Source: Thecaphora thlaspeos
Lineage: Eukaryota; Basidiomycota; Ustilaginomycetes; Urocystidales; Glomosporiaceae
Assembly: GCA_900291925.1 (NCBI GenBank)
Contig: UWYS01000007.1
Coordinates: 124,001 to 188,000, forward strand
Reading direction: 5' to 3'
DNA length: 64,000 bases
A model generated the notes under the pieces. The model made no database searches, was not told where the DNA came from, and saw nothing but the letters and a program-made list of their open reading frames with translations. The position numbers and the translations under genes were made by a program. The number at the start of each line of letters is the position of its first letter. Positions within the stretch are counted from its first letter, which is position 1. Positions 23,322 through 35,430 of the stretch are shown piece after piece.

Positions 23322-23485
23322 TGTAGAAGATAGATGTCAAGGATGATTGGATTCCAGCTCGACGATGATGCCCAGGAGGTGGTCTAGGCCTGGTGGTAGC
23401 AGCTCCCACGGCGAGTCGGCGACTCACCGCAGCCCGATCCGTCCGATCGCATCGGGCTCAGATCCGATGCGGCCGATCGCCAACA
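23322..23485 (+). repeat. dispersed repeat, copy 2 (164 bp)
   Basis: Matches 9535-9712 almost base for base, with one 15-bp unit instead of two, one extra T and a few substitutions. It sits in the upstream region of THI6, reversed relative to that gene. It shares the gcatcgg/ccgatgc stem-loop. Confidence 0.85.
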
Positions 23486-23983
23486 GTTCTTGCATCGCGC
23501 TCGGACCAGGCGGCACCCACAGAACGCGGAAGGCCCAACGCCGATGCCCGATCGCGGCGTTTGCATTTGCAGCCGCGACTACGCATGGGCCAACGCTGGA
23601 CGCCCTTCCGCAGTTTTCTCTCTCTTCATCTTCCGCCCGGCTACCCACAGAGACCCTCGCTCTTCGCTCCCTGCCACTCGATTGCCCCTCGCTCGACATC
23701 CACCAGGAGGCCCCCAAGCACGGCGTTCGGGCTACCTTGCATGGCGTTGAGGCACGCCCAATCCTCTCAATCGTCGACCAGATAAACAAATCTCCTTGTG
23801 ACATCCTTCAAGTGGACAGGGTATAGGCGCGCACCGTCAAGAAAGCGTATGACTACGGTACAGACCCCACTCAGCTACGACCCCCTAGAGGCGCGAGAGG
23901 CGCGCTTTCGTTGGCGGGGCCAGGGTATTGTAGAGCGGCAAGGCGAGGTACGCCGAAACGATACACGGCGAGACTGGCGAGCC
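23486..23983. other. intergenic, no gene recognised
   Basis: Between the repeat and the stop codon of the TPX2-like gene. Several short ORFs overlap here, none with recognisable content. Confidence 0.45.
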
Positions 23984-26667
23984 TCAACGGGCCGATCGTC
24001 GCGTTCTTCCGGTGCTCGTCGCCTTGCTGCTCGACTGTTGAGCGCCGCCGGTGACGACGTAGCTTAGGTATTCGGGGAGCGGGTTGGCCTTGATGACGCT
24101 CCGCTTCCTAGCCTCGCGGTACTCCTCCTCCTCTCTCTCCTCCCTTTCTCTCCGCGCCTTTTCCCGCTCCGCCTCGATGATGGCCTCCTTCCTCTTGCGC
24201 TTGTCCTCCCACCGCTGCCTCTCTGCCACCCTCGCATCCACGCTCGACACGAACGGCACCGCCACCGTCTTGACTTTCTTCGTCAGTGAGATCGTCTTCT
24301 CGAGCGACGACGAAGCGACGCGTTTCTTCTTCTGCTTGTTGAGCTCGAGCTGGCGTGCCTCTTCGATCTCGGCCTGCAGACGATCCTCTTCCTCCCTCTC
24401 GAGCTCCAGCTTCCTTTGTCGCATCCAATCTGGGATCGGGTTGGCCTTATACGTCGACTTGCTCTTGCGCTCCGCCTCCTGCTTCTCCAGCCGGTTCTGG
24501 GCGATGGCGGCATGCTGGGCGCCCCGTGCATCGGTAGAGAGCCGGAAGGCGGCCGCTTCGAGCGAGGTGATGGGGACGAGCTCGCCGTTGGCCGTCTGAC
24601 GGAACTTGCCGCCTATCACCGTAGTGGGACCGGCAAGAGGGGCGACGAGCGACTTGCGGTAGCGCAGCACGCGGCCCGTAGCGGTGGTCGCGGCGGGAGC
24701 GGCGACAAGAGTGGTTGTCCTAACTTGGCCGACGGGAGCGGCGCCAGCGGCGGCGGCGGTGGAGGACGCGGAGGCCAAAGCAAACTTGCTTGCTGCGACC
24801 GGCTTGGCGGCCCGCGTGGACGAAGCAGCTGTCGACGCTTTCCGCACCTGAGCAACCGCGCTCTGAACTGCAGCCTCCTCCTTGACCGCGGCCATGACAG
24901 GAACCGTCATAGAGGACCGCGCTGCCTTCTTGACCGGAGCTCCCGCCTTCACCCACGCAGGCGCGGTTGTTGCAGCCGTTGCGGTAGCTACAGCTGCTGC
25001 GGGTGGAAGGTCCGCGTCCCTTAGGCTAAGGCGAGCCGATCTGTGTCTAGTCGTTCGAGAGCCCTCAGGAGTTGGGGCTGGCGGAGACGGTAGATAGGGT
25101 GCCTCGGCCTGGCGAAGGAGGTCAACCTCGTGCTCCGACGGCTGTGCTAATGGCGCCGCATCTTCTATGCGCGCCGCTTGTCTCTCCTCCGACTCATCTC
25201 TGGCCGGCCTCGCCACTGCAGGCAGACGAGCTCGCTTCGTCGGAGATGCGCTGAGCCGGGCAGCTGCGGCAGATCCTCTGCGAGTAGAAGAAGCCTGCTT
25301 CTGCGGTGAGGGCTGGGGCGAAGGCAGGCGGCGGGACACGGGCTGCGGTACTGACTCTGGGACTGCTTCAACGGCAGAGATTAAAGGGCTGGTCAGCACT
25401 GTCGTTTCGGACGCTGCTGCCGTCATGGTTGACGTCGACGTCGCCGTTAGCTCCTTTTTGCGAGTTGATGCAAGCCCAAGGCGCCTTCGCCGCTCCTCTC
25501 GCGACTCCTGCGATGCAACTAGAGAGACGCGCGAGCCTCGCTTCGTCGGCAACTTTGTGGTCGAAGCTGAGCCGTGGGCTGGCTCCTGGACAGTTGTCTT
25601 GCTTGCAACACGGTTAGAAGAGGTCGTCTAAGTGCAGCCAAGGGCGATGGGCGAGATGAAAAGCCAAGGGAGGCGTAAGCTCGCTGTTAGCCACCGGCGA
25701 AGAAGGAAAGAGGAAACGACAGTCTGTAGGGCTGCTCGACACTTACAACGGCATCCCCTACCCTCTCTCGCTTCGAACGTGCTCCTGATACGGCCTCGTG
25801 TTCCTCTAGAGCACGCTTCCTAGCCACAGACGCCGGCTTTACCTCCTTCGCGGCCTGCATCTCTGGGTATTGCGCTGCTGTATTATCATGGAAAGCTTTT
25901 GGCTCGGGCATGACCAGTGACGGTCTTGCCTTTCGTGGGCTTCTGCTCCTTCCCCTCGTCAGCTGGACGAAGGGAGTGATGTTTTCGATGTCCTCTGAGA
26001 TTTCCTGTAGGATGGTGAGCTTGGACTCGCGCGATCGAGACGGTCGAGTGGTGGGCGCGCTCTCTTTGACGCGTACGCTGCTACCGCTGCTGCTGCTGGC
26101 TGTGGTGCTGGCGCCGATGCCGTCGCTGGAGAAGGAGGAGGACGCTGCTGCACTCGAGTTGCTGAGCCTCGTACTCGTTCTTTTGGCCTTCTGCTCGAGC
26201 TCCATAGTCTCCCACGCGAGCCTTTCCAGCTGGCTGGTGTCGAGTTCGTCGAGGAAGCGACTGTCGTCTTCTACGACGGGCACCTCGGAGATCCTGCGCA
26301 GGTGGGTGGTGAAGGAAAAGTTTTTGAGAGGCGATGCTGCGAGCGGCGTTGGCTTTGTCTTCTTTGGCGATGCAGCTTTCGCGCTGGTCTTCTTGGCGGG
26401 CGATCTGGCAATGGCTGTAGAGACTTGTCCGAGGCTGGTGTCCATGAGCATGCTGAAGCTGTCGTCGGCGACGATGGCGGGCGGATCACGTAGCGAGGGC
26501 GAAGGCGGGACGGCTGGCGTCTTTCGACATGTGAGCTTTCGGACACTCTGGGGTGTGCGTCTAGCAGCTTCACTGGCCGAGGGCGAGTCGTGCTGCGCTG
26601 GCTCCTGCTGAGCGGCAAAGTAGCGGAGCGAGAGGTCGCCCGAGAAGGCCTGGGTCTTGGCGGGCAT
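23984..26667 (-). CDS. TPX2-like microtubule/spindle protein
   Basis: Exons 26667-25747 and 25627-23984 give 854 residues. The intron has GTAAGT and CTTAG and is phase 0, and the second exon begins right after an in-frame stop, which fixes the acceptor. The C-terminal part (about residues 696-820) has two KANP(I/L)P blocks (KANPIPDWM and KANPLPEYL). Between them is a highly charged coiled coil containing VAERQRWEDKRKRKEA and EEEEYREARKRSV. This is the arrangement of the TPX2 C-terminal module, which binds microtubules and activates nucleation in animals and plants. The N-terminal 700 residues are Ser/Ala-rich and disordered, with Lys/Arg clusters (RKRALEE, SKRERV) that could be nuclear signals. 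A different coiled-coil protein cannot be excluded. Confidence 0.62.
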
Positions 26668-27172
26668 GCTGTATTCCGGGCTGCTCGCTGTGCGGTCGGG
26701 TATGCGCGAATGGATAGGAGGCCTGCGGAAGGCGCGAGAGTGGAGAAGGGAGAGGTTGAGACGGGGATGGGAGGGGGTGCGGCCGAGTAGATGGAAGAAG
26801 CAAAGGAAAAGGAGAGAAGGTGGTGGCGAGAGAGCAACACTTTTGCAACGCAGCCAGCCACGCCGGCACAACAGCCGGCACAACACGCCTTTTCCCCGCG
26901 TCTCGCGCGGGCAGCTCGCATCCAAGGCACGTGCGGCGCGCCCGTTTCCACTCTTCTCTCACTGGCTGCCTCCGGCCTTCCGACCAACCTCCACCTCCAC
27001 CACCACCACCACCACCGCCTGCCGCTTTCTCATCCCCACCGCCCTCGTCCTCTCCCTCTTCGCCTCCAACCTATGGGCTCACGACAGGGAACAATGGCCC
27101 TCGCCGCTACATCTCGACCTCCTCCACGCTCTCCACGCCTCGCTGCCCTCTGAAACTACACACGCACCCACC
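26668..27172. promoter_or_regulatory. divergent promoter TPX2-like / F-box gene
   Basis: 505 bp between divergent starts. A CAC/CCA-rich run lies at about 26990-27025. The plus-strand frame is open through most of it (from 26657) but the sequence there is compositionally biased, so I treat it as leader. Confidence 0.45.
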
Positions 27173-29175
27173 ATGGTCGACCCCGTCATTACCCTGCTGC
27201 CGCAGGAGACGGCGCTTCACCTCCTCTCCTACCTCGACCCTTATACCCTCTCACAGATACGCTGCGTCTCTTCGCGCTGGAACCGCCTCATCTGCGACGA
27301 GCAGCTATGGAGGCGTGTCGCCATCCGCCTGGGCTACTGCAATGCCCCCGCCACCACTGCGGTGACGTCTGCCGCCGGAACGCTCCAGCAGACCCAGCCC
27401 CGGCCTCAGGGCTCAGCAGAGGCATCGTCGCTGCTCGAGCAGACGCTTGAGCGCTACAAAAATCAAAGCGTCAGCAGGTACTTTGACGCCTGCGACAGCT
27501 TCCAAGGTCTCTGCCGCTTGCTTTGGCAGCTCGAGTGCCACTGGACCGGCTTGCATTCACACCACCCTCTCCAGCGCCCGCCGTCGGGCAACAAACGGTC
27601 CGCCAAACAGACCTTTCTCAGGCCTTACCCATGCACGCACAGTGTGGTCCTGCCGAATGGCCAGTCTCCAGGATTCTGGCGCTTCAAGCTGGATCCGGTC
27701 GAAAAGACCATCATCTTCACGAGCATCGACGGCGCAGTCACCGTCGTCGATGCAGAAACTTCACAGGTCCTGTGGCACTTGCCGACCGACCGCACCCGCC
27801 TATACCCGCACCTCGAGTTCTCCTGCGGTTACATGATCTTTGATCGCATCGGTCTGGATCACTTCGAGGTGTGGAAAAGCGAGAGGATCGCCGCCGAGGA
27901 CGAAGCGCACGGCATTCCTTTCAAACGCGGCCAGTTTCGGCCCCACGCCCGTCTCTCCTCTCCTCGGCCTCTCCGCGCGTACCGCTTCCAGTACCCTGTG
28001 CTCGCAGCCGCCACGAGGGATGGCGCCGTCTCACTATGGCACGTCCCGGACCGCCGCCTCTTCCAGACGATCGACATCTCGGCCTCGGCCCACAGCACCG
28101 GCAACATCAACTACATCGACTTCGACGACGAGTACGTCTTCCTCATCGGTGACGGCGCCAAGAACATCACCGTCTTCTCGCGCGCCACTTCGCACAAGGT
28201 ATGGGACCTCGGCGAGCACTTTGAGCGGGGCCACGCCGGTCCGTCGACGTGGAAGGCAGTCGGCGGTCAGTGGCTGCGCGCTGGACCGACTTTCGGTTTG
28301 GTGGAGTGGGAGGCGGCTCCGCCCGGTGCCTGGCAGTCTTCCGCCTTGAACCGGATGAACGATGCGCAGGTCACGATGAAGCCGTACCAGTGCTGGAGCG
28401 CCGTCCATCCAGACGTCAAGACCAATACGCTGCTTGTACTCGGTCAAGGCTCGCTGCTGCTGCTGCGCGACTACAAGAAGTTCTTCCAAGACACCAGCAA
28501 GTGGCCCGAGGCGTTCGAGGAGCTGCTGTTCCGCCATCCTATGGCCGGAATCTTCGATGATGACGAGAGTGCAATGAGGGAGCTACTAGCGCAGGATCCG
28601 CTGGCCTGGAACAGCCGTGATCTGGTCTGGAACAACTCCCCAACGGCATTGCTTGCCGTCCACGACGGAAAGGCTTTCTGCTTCAACGTGAGTCGGTACG
28701 CTGCAAGGCAGGCGTGTCCTCCGCACTCGATGCGCAGCGGTGTGGGTCATTGGCTGACTGCAAAGACCTGCTTATCTCTCTGACCGCCGCTATGGGGACG
28801 AGACAGCTGCACACAATGCTATTCGATCTCGAGCGGCCGGGCAAAGTCGCAGCCGACACGACGGGAACTACAGCGGAGCCACCAGCACCGTGCTGCAGCG
28901 CATACATGAACGTCTCCAGGCTGTTGCCAGGAGCAATTCAGGAGCGGCTCTACAGGTCCAGCTGCGCCCAGATGGACGATACGAGAGCATTCTACGTTGA
29001 CGACAGCGACGAGCGCGAAACGGTGTTGTGCTCGCTGGATCTTGCCAGGATGAAACCGCTTAGCGATGCTGAGGATGATGAAAGTGAGGAGGAGATGGAC
29101 GTGGGCGAAGATGAGGACGAGAACAGGGAGGCAAGCGAGGGAGCGGGCGACGACGAGTGGACAGAGGAACCCTAG
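27173..29175 (+). CDS. F-box protein with beta-propeller-like C-terminal region
   Basis: Proposed exons 27173-28687 and 28738-29175 give 650 residues. Residues about 6-50 are an F-box (LLPQETALHLLSYLDPYTLS, then WNRLICDEQLWRRV), which recruits SKP1 in SCF ubiquitin ligases. The following region has WD-like repeats (VDAETSQVLWHLP; AATRDGAVSLWHVPDRRLF), probably a substrate-binding propeller. The C-terminus is strongly acidic (encoded about 29050-29160). The start was chosen because of its strong context (caccATGG) and its place just before the F-box. The intron is the weak point: donor GTGAGT is clear, but the only in-phase acceptor gives a 50-nt intron with no obvious branch site; the better-looking CAAAG at 28761-28765 is out of phase. 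Confidence 0.75.
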
Positions 29176-29756
29176 GTCAAGGCCCGCTCGCAGCTGATAG
29201 GGAAGATGTGTACGATGTCGCTTCGACGATGCGTGCGAGGGGAGCAGCGGGCGGACATAGCGACAGTTTCTCCGGGAGCAGGAGCGGCGGGCTCAAACGA
29301 CACCTTGCAAGGCAGATTTTTCTCTCAATCCCTGTAATTACGAGGCGCCCAGAGTGCGGACGGGGTTAGCATCGGGAATGCATCGAAGTCATCGAGCGTT
29401 GAGCGGACTTGAAGAGGGGAACGACGACGGTGTGGCATTTGCGGTGGTCGACATGGGTCTCGGGTAGATCCACGTCGATGGGAGAAGATGGCTGTGGCGG
29501 CGGCGTCTAAAGCGGCCTCCACACATCGGGCGGCCGCAGTTTGGGTGGGGCCCCGCGCTGGGCCTCTCCGGGCTGCCGGCAGTCGGGCAATTCCGGTCCG
29601 GCGCCATGCGGGCTATGTATCCTCGTCGGGCCTCGCCGCCCCTTTCCTCCATGCCTCCGTCATCTTCTCATTGATACGCAAGACCTGCATCCTCCTTCCT
29701 CGACACGACCGACGATCGACGCTCTTTCTCCCCTCAAGCCGCTCGATAGCACAGCG
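29176..29756. other. intergenic
   Basis: Terminator of the F-box gene and promoter of the hydrolase gene; no gene seen. Confidence 0.45.
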
Positions 29757-30861
29757 ATGACGGACCTCTTCCCCTCATTCGAGACGCACCGCGTCGCCCT
29801 CGCCCTCACCCCGGACCGTCAAGACAGCATCGAGATCTTCTGCCGCCGCTACGTCCCCAGGTCCAAGTCTGCCAAGCCTTCCAAGGCGCTTCTACTCGTC
29901 CACGGTCATCCGCAGACGCACCATATCTGGCACCGCGTTGCTGCCCAGCTGGTAGAGGCGCAAGAGAAGGAACAGTGCGAGATCGTCGTGGTCGATACGC
30001 GCGGCATGGGTCAGAGCTCCAAACCTCCCATCCACGACGCACAGGGAAGGTCCAACTACACGAAGAGGAGGTGCGGAGATGATCTGGTCGATGTCATGTC
30101 AGTCGACCTGGACACCAGAAGGTAGTGTTGCGCTGCCGTCCAAAGCTGATCTCTCGTTGAACCTTGCCGTACCATTCCGCATTGATAGGCGCCACTTTGG
30201 CCATGAATCCTTCTACGTCGTAGGGCACGACCGCGGTGGCCGCATCGTTCACCGCATGCTCGTCGATCATGGTCCCACAGTGATTCGCTCTGCGCTGATC
30301 CTCGACATAGCCCCGACGGTCGATATGTATCGCCTGGCCGACTCGCGCTTCGGGATGATGTACTGGCACTGGTACTTTCTCGCCCAACCTGCCCCACTGC
30401 CCGAAGAGATGCTCGTCGCCGCACCGGACACTTATTTTATGCGCTTCATCAAGCTGGGAGACTTCATCTCTAAGCCGTCCTCTACCGGCAGCGCCTCTCA
30501 CATCGACGACAAGGATGAAATGTTCCACCCCACCGCCCTGAATGCTTACAGGGGCAATGTTGCGACGATGGACTCGGCAGCGGCGATGTGTGAGGACTAC
30601 CGCGCTAGCGCACCGGGCGGTGAGGATGCGGCGGTGGACGAACAGGACAGAAAGGAAGGTAAGATGGTGAAGCAGCCGATTCACCTCATCTGGGGCGGCA
30701 AGGGCGTGATTGAAATGCTGTACGGCGGTGGCATCGATCTGTGGCAGCAGAGGTGCGAGCACAAGGTCGAGGCGAGGTCGGTCCCGTCTGGTCACTACGT
30801 GCCCGAGAAGGCGCCGGACGAGGTGGTCAAGGAGATCAGCAACGTGCTGAAGCACGAGTGA
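29757..30861 (+). CDS. alpha/beta hydrolase, haloacetate dehalogenase / epoxide hydrolase type
   Basis: Exons 29757-30097 and 30189-30861 give 337 residues. The oxyanion motif is HGHPQ. The nucleophile motif is GHDRGGR (Asp about 128), formed just after a phase 2 intron (GTCAGT...GATAG). The halide-site-like segment is MYWHWYFLAQPAP, and the catalytic His is in SGHYVPE. HDRGGR with YWHWYFLAQP is characteristic of the fluoroacetate/haloacetate dehalogenase branch; epoxide hydrolases share the fold, and the true substrate is unknown. It is intact, in contrast to the three broken genes downstream on the same strand. Confidence 0.85.
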
Positions 30862-31323
30862 ATAGCACGCACTCGACAGGAGGACAGGGCGCCGCCTCGT
30901 CTTTGGAGGATCTCGTTGGCTTGTATCGATGGTGCTTCTGACGGACGATGCTGGTCTTGTCCTGCGATAGCGAAAGTAAGCTTCTCTGGTGAAAGTATGA
31001 AGCAGAGTCTCGAGAGGTCTCGTGAAGTAGCGACGACGAACCAAAGTGACACCGCTCCTTGGCCTCTGACAACGCTTCGCACCTGTGCTTTCATGATCCC
31101 CTCACCGCTGCCTTACCTGCCTTGCATCGATGCCGTTGTGTCGCCAGCGCCGCGCCCCCGTCCATCTAGACAGATACCGAGGATGTGCTGCGGACTGTGA
31201 CTTTGCTGCACGCACGGACCCGTCCAGGAAGCTCGTATTGCTGTGTAGCTCCATTGTGTTTTTCGATCCTTCTTTCCTTGACACCATCATCGTTCTAACT
31301 TCTCGTTCGTTGTACCTCGCGTC
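30862..31323. other. intergenic
   Basis: 3' flank of the hydrolase gene and leader of the decarboxylase-like pseudogene; nothing else seen. Confidence 0.4.
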
Positions 31324-32694
31324 ATGTCGCCGCCGTCGCCCCCAGAGGGCATCGCTGTCGCCCTGCCGTACGAGTCGCTCTCCCTCTGTTCTCTACTCAT
31401 CCTGTGTCTCGAAAAGTAGTAGCCTACTGACCGATCCCCCTCCCTCCCCCTCCCCCTCCCCCTCCCCCTCCTCCATTGAACAGACCGTGGTCTACTCAAA
31501 GCCGAGAGCTGGCTCTTCCCCTTTTGGTCCTCTTCTGCCACCGTCAAGAAGCAACAACAGCAGCAACAGCAAGGCGGCAACGCTACGACATCGGATGCCG
31601 CAACTACCGCTCGACAGCTGGGTCTACCTCCCGGCTCCTTCCATCCGCTCGAAGCCCTCTACCCTGATCTGCAGCCAGATAAAGGAGGGGCGTTCATCGG
31701 AAGACTAGGAGCTTGGATACTCTACCGCTACACGGAAACGCCGGTTGGACCTTATGACGAACTCATCGTATGTACGCCCTACCCCCTCAGCCGGTCGGAG
31801 GAGCAACTGCATCGATGTTCACTCCTCAGCGGCCCTTCGTCGGGATTTGCTCATCTCTTTGTTTCCTTTGAAGTACGTAGCCGGCTTCTTCAAGAGTCCT
31901 GACGGCAAGAAGTTGACGCCGCGCATCACCAACATCTACGTCTCCAGCAAGGCTAGCGTATGGAATGGGAGGAGGAACTGGAGTGAGTAGCCTGCGTCGG
32001 TCGTAGTCGTCGGTGTCAAGAATCGTGTAGCTGAAGCTGATCTCGTGATGGGCAACGTTCCCTTCCTCGGCACAAGCACAGATATACCCAAGTGCGTCCA
32101 AGCTTCTTCATCCTGTCCGCGCTCCTTAGGGCAGGCTGACCTGACCCTCTTGCCACCTTGCTGGCTGCTCTTCTGTCTCTTGCAGGCACGTAGCCGACTT
32201 TACCTGGAGCCACGCACCTCACAGCTCGTCGTTGGAGGTCCAGACCGTCTCGATCCGACATGCCATAGGGTCTCCTCTTCACACCACCTCTCCTGACGGT
32301 GTGCCATTCTTTTCTGCCTCTGCAACCCTCTCTCCTCCCCTCGCTTCCGCTCGACACGAAGCTGAGAATCTTTCCGGCTCTCCCGCTTCTACAGGCGCCT
32401 CTGCTCGATTCCGCCTCTGCCTACACGTGCAACCTTTCCGACAGCGGCAAGGACGAGGTTGCAGCGAAAAGTCTGGCAGAAGCCTCCATAGGCACGACGC
32501 CGGAGCGGATTTAGAGAAGCGTAGCACCGACGTTTAAGGGCGCGACGTCGGTCGCTTACGCCAAGCCGCTTCTCGACGGTGGTAGATACGGAGATGCGGA
32601 AGGGTTCCCGACGGCCGAGGGGACTTGGCCGTTCAGGGTCAGGTTTAGGGAGGTCGTGGTCACCTTCCCTGAGCCGGTCGAGGAGAGGTTCTAG
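31324..32694 (+). pseudogene. acetoacetate decarboxylase-like gene, broken
   Basis: Exons 31324-31367, 31484-31767, 31874-31982, 32082-32091 and 32186-32694 all have good splice sites. Conserved family features appear in order: LPPW at the first junction, SWLFPFW, TPVGPYDELI/YVAGFFKS, RITNIYVSSKASVWNGRRNW, then NIPK from a 10-nt micro-exon, KHVADFTWSHAP, and a C-terminal TWPFRVRF...VTFPEP block ending at 32694. Three lesions break it: the frame shifts by one base near 31490-31500, shifts by one again near 32335, and TAG at 32512-32514 sits where the frame otherwise continues into RSVAPTFKG. The splice sites are still intact, so inactivation looks recent. Sequencing error is possible but would need three independent events. 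Confidence 0.72.
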
Positions 32695-33369
32695 GCGGCT
32701 GCTTGGGCAGTACCGCATTGGGCGAGGGACAAGGGTCGTCAAGATGCAATCGAGAGAGGATAGCGGTACGCTCAGCTCGCTACTGATTGGCAGCGGCCAG
32801 AGGGCGGGGTCAGTCGGCGATCTGCGCGAAGGGTCCTGTCCAAGCTCTTATCTCGCAGCTGTGGGTCACGGTAGCAAACCGCCGCTGCCGCCGCCGCCGC
32901 TGTTGCTGCTCTCCCTACGGCCCTATGCCAACCGACGGCTTTCGGCGGAGGCACTCGAGAATTCTTGTGTACGTCGGGAGCAGGGGAGCCTCACTGGCCG
33001 CACCAAGCCGGGGTACGGGCCCATGTGAGCGGTGCATGGTCGGAAGGCCTTGTTCCGACCCTCGGAGCTGGTTTGGTGTGTGCGCCTGGTCCAGAGGCTC
33101 GGCTGTCTATGCGGTGCAAGCAGGAACATCTCGACAAACTACGCTTCAATGGGCGCTACGGGGCATGACACCTGGAATGACAGTCGCTCAACATATACAT
33201 AGATGACCGTCAAGTGCAACGTCAACATCGCTCACCTGCCCCTTGTTTGTTTGTCCTCTCCATAATCATCCTCCTCTCCCTCGCCCCTGGTCCCACCCCT
33301 CCCTCTGCCGTCCCCATCCTTGTCCTCCGACGACCCGACTCGGCCCGACTGACTCAGCAAGAGCGTCTC
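32695..33369. other. intergenic
   Basis: No supported gene. Right part (about 33240-33330) is C/T-rich and probably the leader of the next gene. Confidence 0.4.
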
Positions 33370-35430
33370 ATGATGCTGTACACCGGGACCCTCTCGGCGC
33401 TCGGGCTGGCGGCCTCGCTCAGCAAGGGCAGCGGCCCTCAGATCAAGCTCACCGTCGGCCAGGGCCTGCTGCGAGGCCAGACCGACGGCCGTCTCGTCGT
33501 CCTCTTTTCGCCCGCCGGCAGCGACCCGCTCGACGACACCGACGTCACCGGCCCCAACGTCTTCTACGGCAAGAACGCCTATAACCTCACCAGCGGCGCC
33601 ACCGTCTCCCTCTCTGGCGGCTACGCGGCGCCCGAGACGGTCGACGTCGACGTCTTTGGACACCCGCACGCCAGCCTGGCAGATCTACCCGCCGGCGACT
33701 AACGCGTCCAGGCCTTCTTCACCGGCTACCAGTCCATCACGCGCAGCGACGGCTCCACAGTCAGCGTTCGCTTCCCCTGCGGCGATGGCGCGCCCCAGCT
33801 AGACGGTACCGGCGATCTCCCCACTCCCGTCAAGGACGTCACCATCAACGGTCGTGCCCAGACGATCGACCTCACCTTCGACACCACCGAGCTGAAGCTC
33901 GACGACCTCGACGGCAGCGAGATCGGCGGATGCAGCCAGACCAACTACAGGGACACCGAAACCATCAGATACGTCAAGATCCGCAGCGACGCCCTCAGCC
34001 GCTTCTGGAGGCGCGATGTCTTTGTCGACGCCACCGTCGTCCTGCCGACCGGCTACGATGCCGCGGACAGCAAGACGCGCTACCCTGTCATCTACGCCCA
34101 GGATCACTGGAACGGCCGCCGCGGCGCCTACGACTTCCCGGACGCCAAGTTCAGCGCCGAGTGGGACAAGGGCGTCATCGTCAATGGCACCGAGACGCGG
34201 CCTACGCCCAAGTTCATCCTCGTCACCTGGCGTCACGAGACGCCGCTGTACGACGACTCGTACGCCGTCAACACGGCCAACCTCGGTCCTTGGGGAGATG
34301 CGATCAACGACGAGCTCGTCCCGCACCTCGACGCCATGTTCAACACCATCGCCCAGCCGTACGCTCGCATCCAGGACGGCGGCTCGACGGGCGGCTGGGA
34401 GTCGATGGTATCCATTGTCTTCCGTCCGGACCTGTACGGCGCCACGTTTTCCTACTACCCGGACTCGCTCGACTTCCATCGCCACCAGGCCATCCACTTC
34501 CATCAAGGCGGCAACGCCTACGTACGCCCGGACGGGACCCCCATCGCTTCGATCCGCACCTACGAAGCCAACGGGACCGAGGAGGTGCTCGCCACCGTGG
34601 CGCAGGAGAACCACTGGGAGCTGACGTTCGGGACGTCTACGCGCTCGCGCCTCCAGTGGGACGTGTGGAATGCCGTCTTTGGCGTGCAGGGCGTCAACGG
34701 ATACCCGCTCGAGCCGTGGAACAAGGTCACTGGCGAAATCTACCCGGAGGCAGTGGAATACTGGAAGTCGTTCGATATGGCGGCCTACCTTGCCGCCAAC
34801 TGGAACGGTACGCGCAACCTCGGCGAGGCGCTGCGCGGTCGCATCCACGTCTCGGTGGAGACGCACGACGACTACTTCCTCAACGAAGGCGTGATGCAGT
34901 TCCAACAGCGCATCGAGGAGCTCGGCGGTAAGGACTGGGCCACCATCACGCTGATCCCCAACGCCAACCACGGAGGCCTCTACCAGCGTCGTCAGGTATG
35001 GAACTACCTCGAGCTGGTGGAAAAGTGGGTAAAAGACCACGCCCCCACCGGAGCGAGACCGCTGTCCAAGAGCATGACGACGACAAAGACGCGCGGCAAC
35101 CGCTTCGAGGAAGTCATCAAGCGCGGTGGACACGCGGCGGCGCTCGCGAGACAGTCCAAGCCAAAGATCCTCTCGACCTCGCCCTGGTCCGGCGTCAAGT
35201 CGGTCACGGTCTCGGCGAGCGTGGGACGGTGGGATCCCGGCGTCAAGCTCGAAGCGCAGTGGTCGCTCGACGGCCGCAAGAAGGGCAAGCCTTTCGCCGT
35301 CACGTCCGGGGAGAAGGTCCATTACAAACTCAAGGGAGCAGAGAGGAAGACGAATATCGCTCTCTCCGTCACCGGCGTCAAGGCTGGCTACAAGAAGGAG
35401 ACTCGTGCCACCCCGCCTCATAAGCTCTGA
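33370..35430 (+). pseudogene. secreted esterase-like gene with a premature stop
   Basis: An intronless frame of 687 codons, open throughout except for TAA at 33700-33702 (codon 111). The N-terminus MMLYTGTLSALGLAASLS may be a weak signal sequence. After the stop come RVQAFFTGY, RYPVIYAQDHWNG, GGSTGGWESM (esterase nucleophile elbow, GxSxGG) and NANHGGLYQRR, probably the catalytic His. The layout matches bacterial and fungal proteins annotated as putative secreted esterases. Related proteins usually have an aromatic residue in the PAGDY-xVQA context, so TAT or TAC to TAA is the likely change. Composition on both sides of the stop is the same. Readthrough or a cryptic short intron ending at CCAG (33710) are alternatives, but no good donor is visible. 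Confidence 0.72.

Noticed and set aside
21226..23400. TPP riboswitch at THI6
   Set aside because: No candidate aptamer seen in the leader or first intron; fungal TPP riboswitches are known from other thiamine genes.
26657..27172. N-terminal extension of the F-box frame
   Set aside because: It begins inside the divergent gene's first codons and is compositionally biased; the ATG at 27173 has a strong context and precedes the F-box directly.
30079..30188. upstream part of the second dehalogenase frame as coding
   Set aside because: It is the intron; the conserved motif starts only after 30188.
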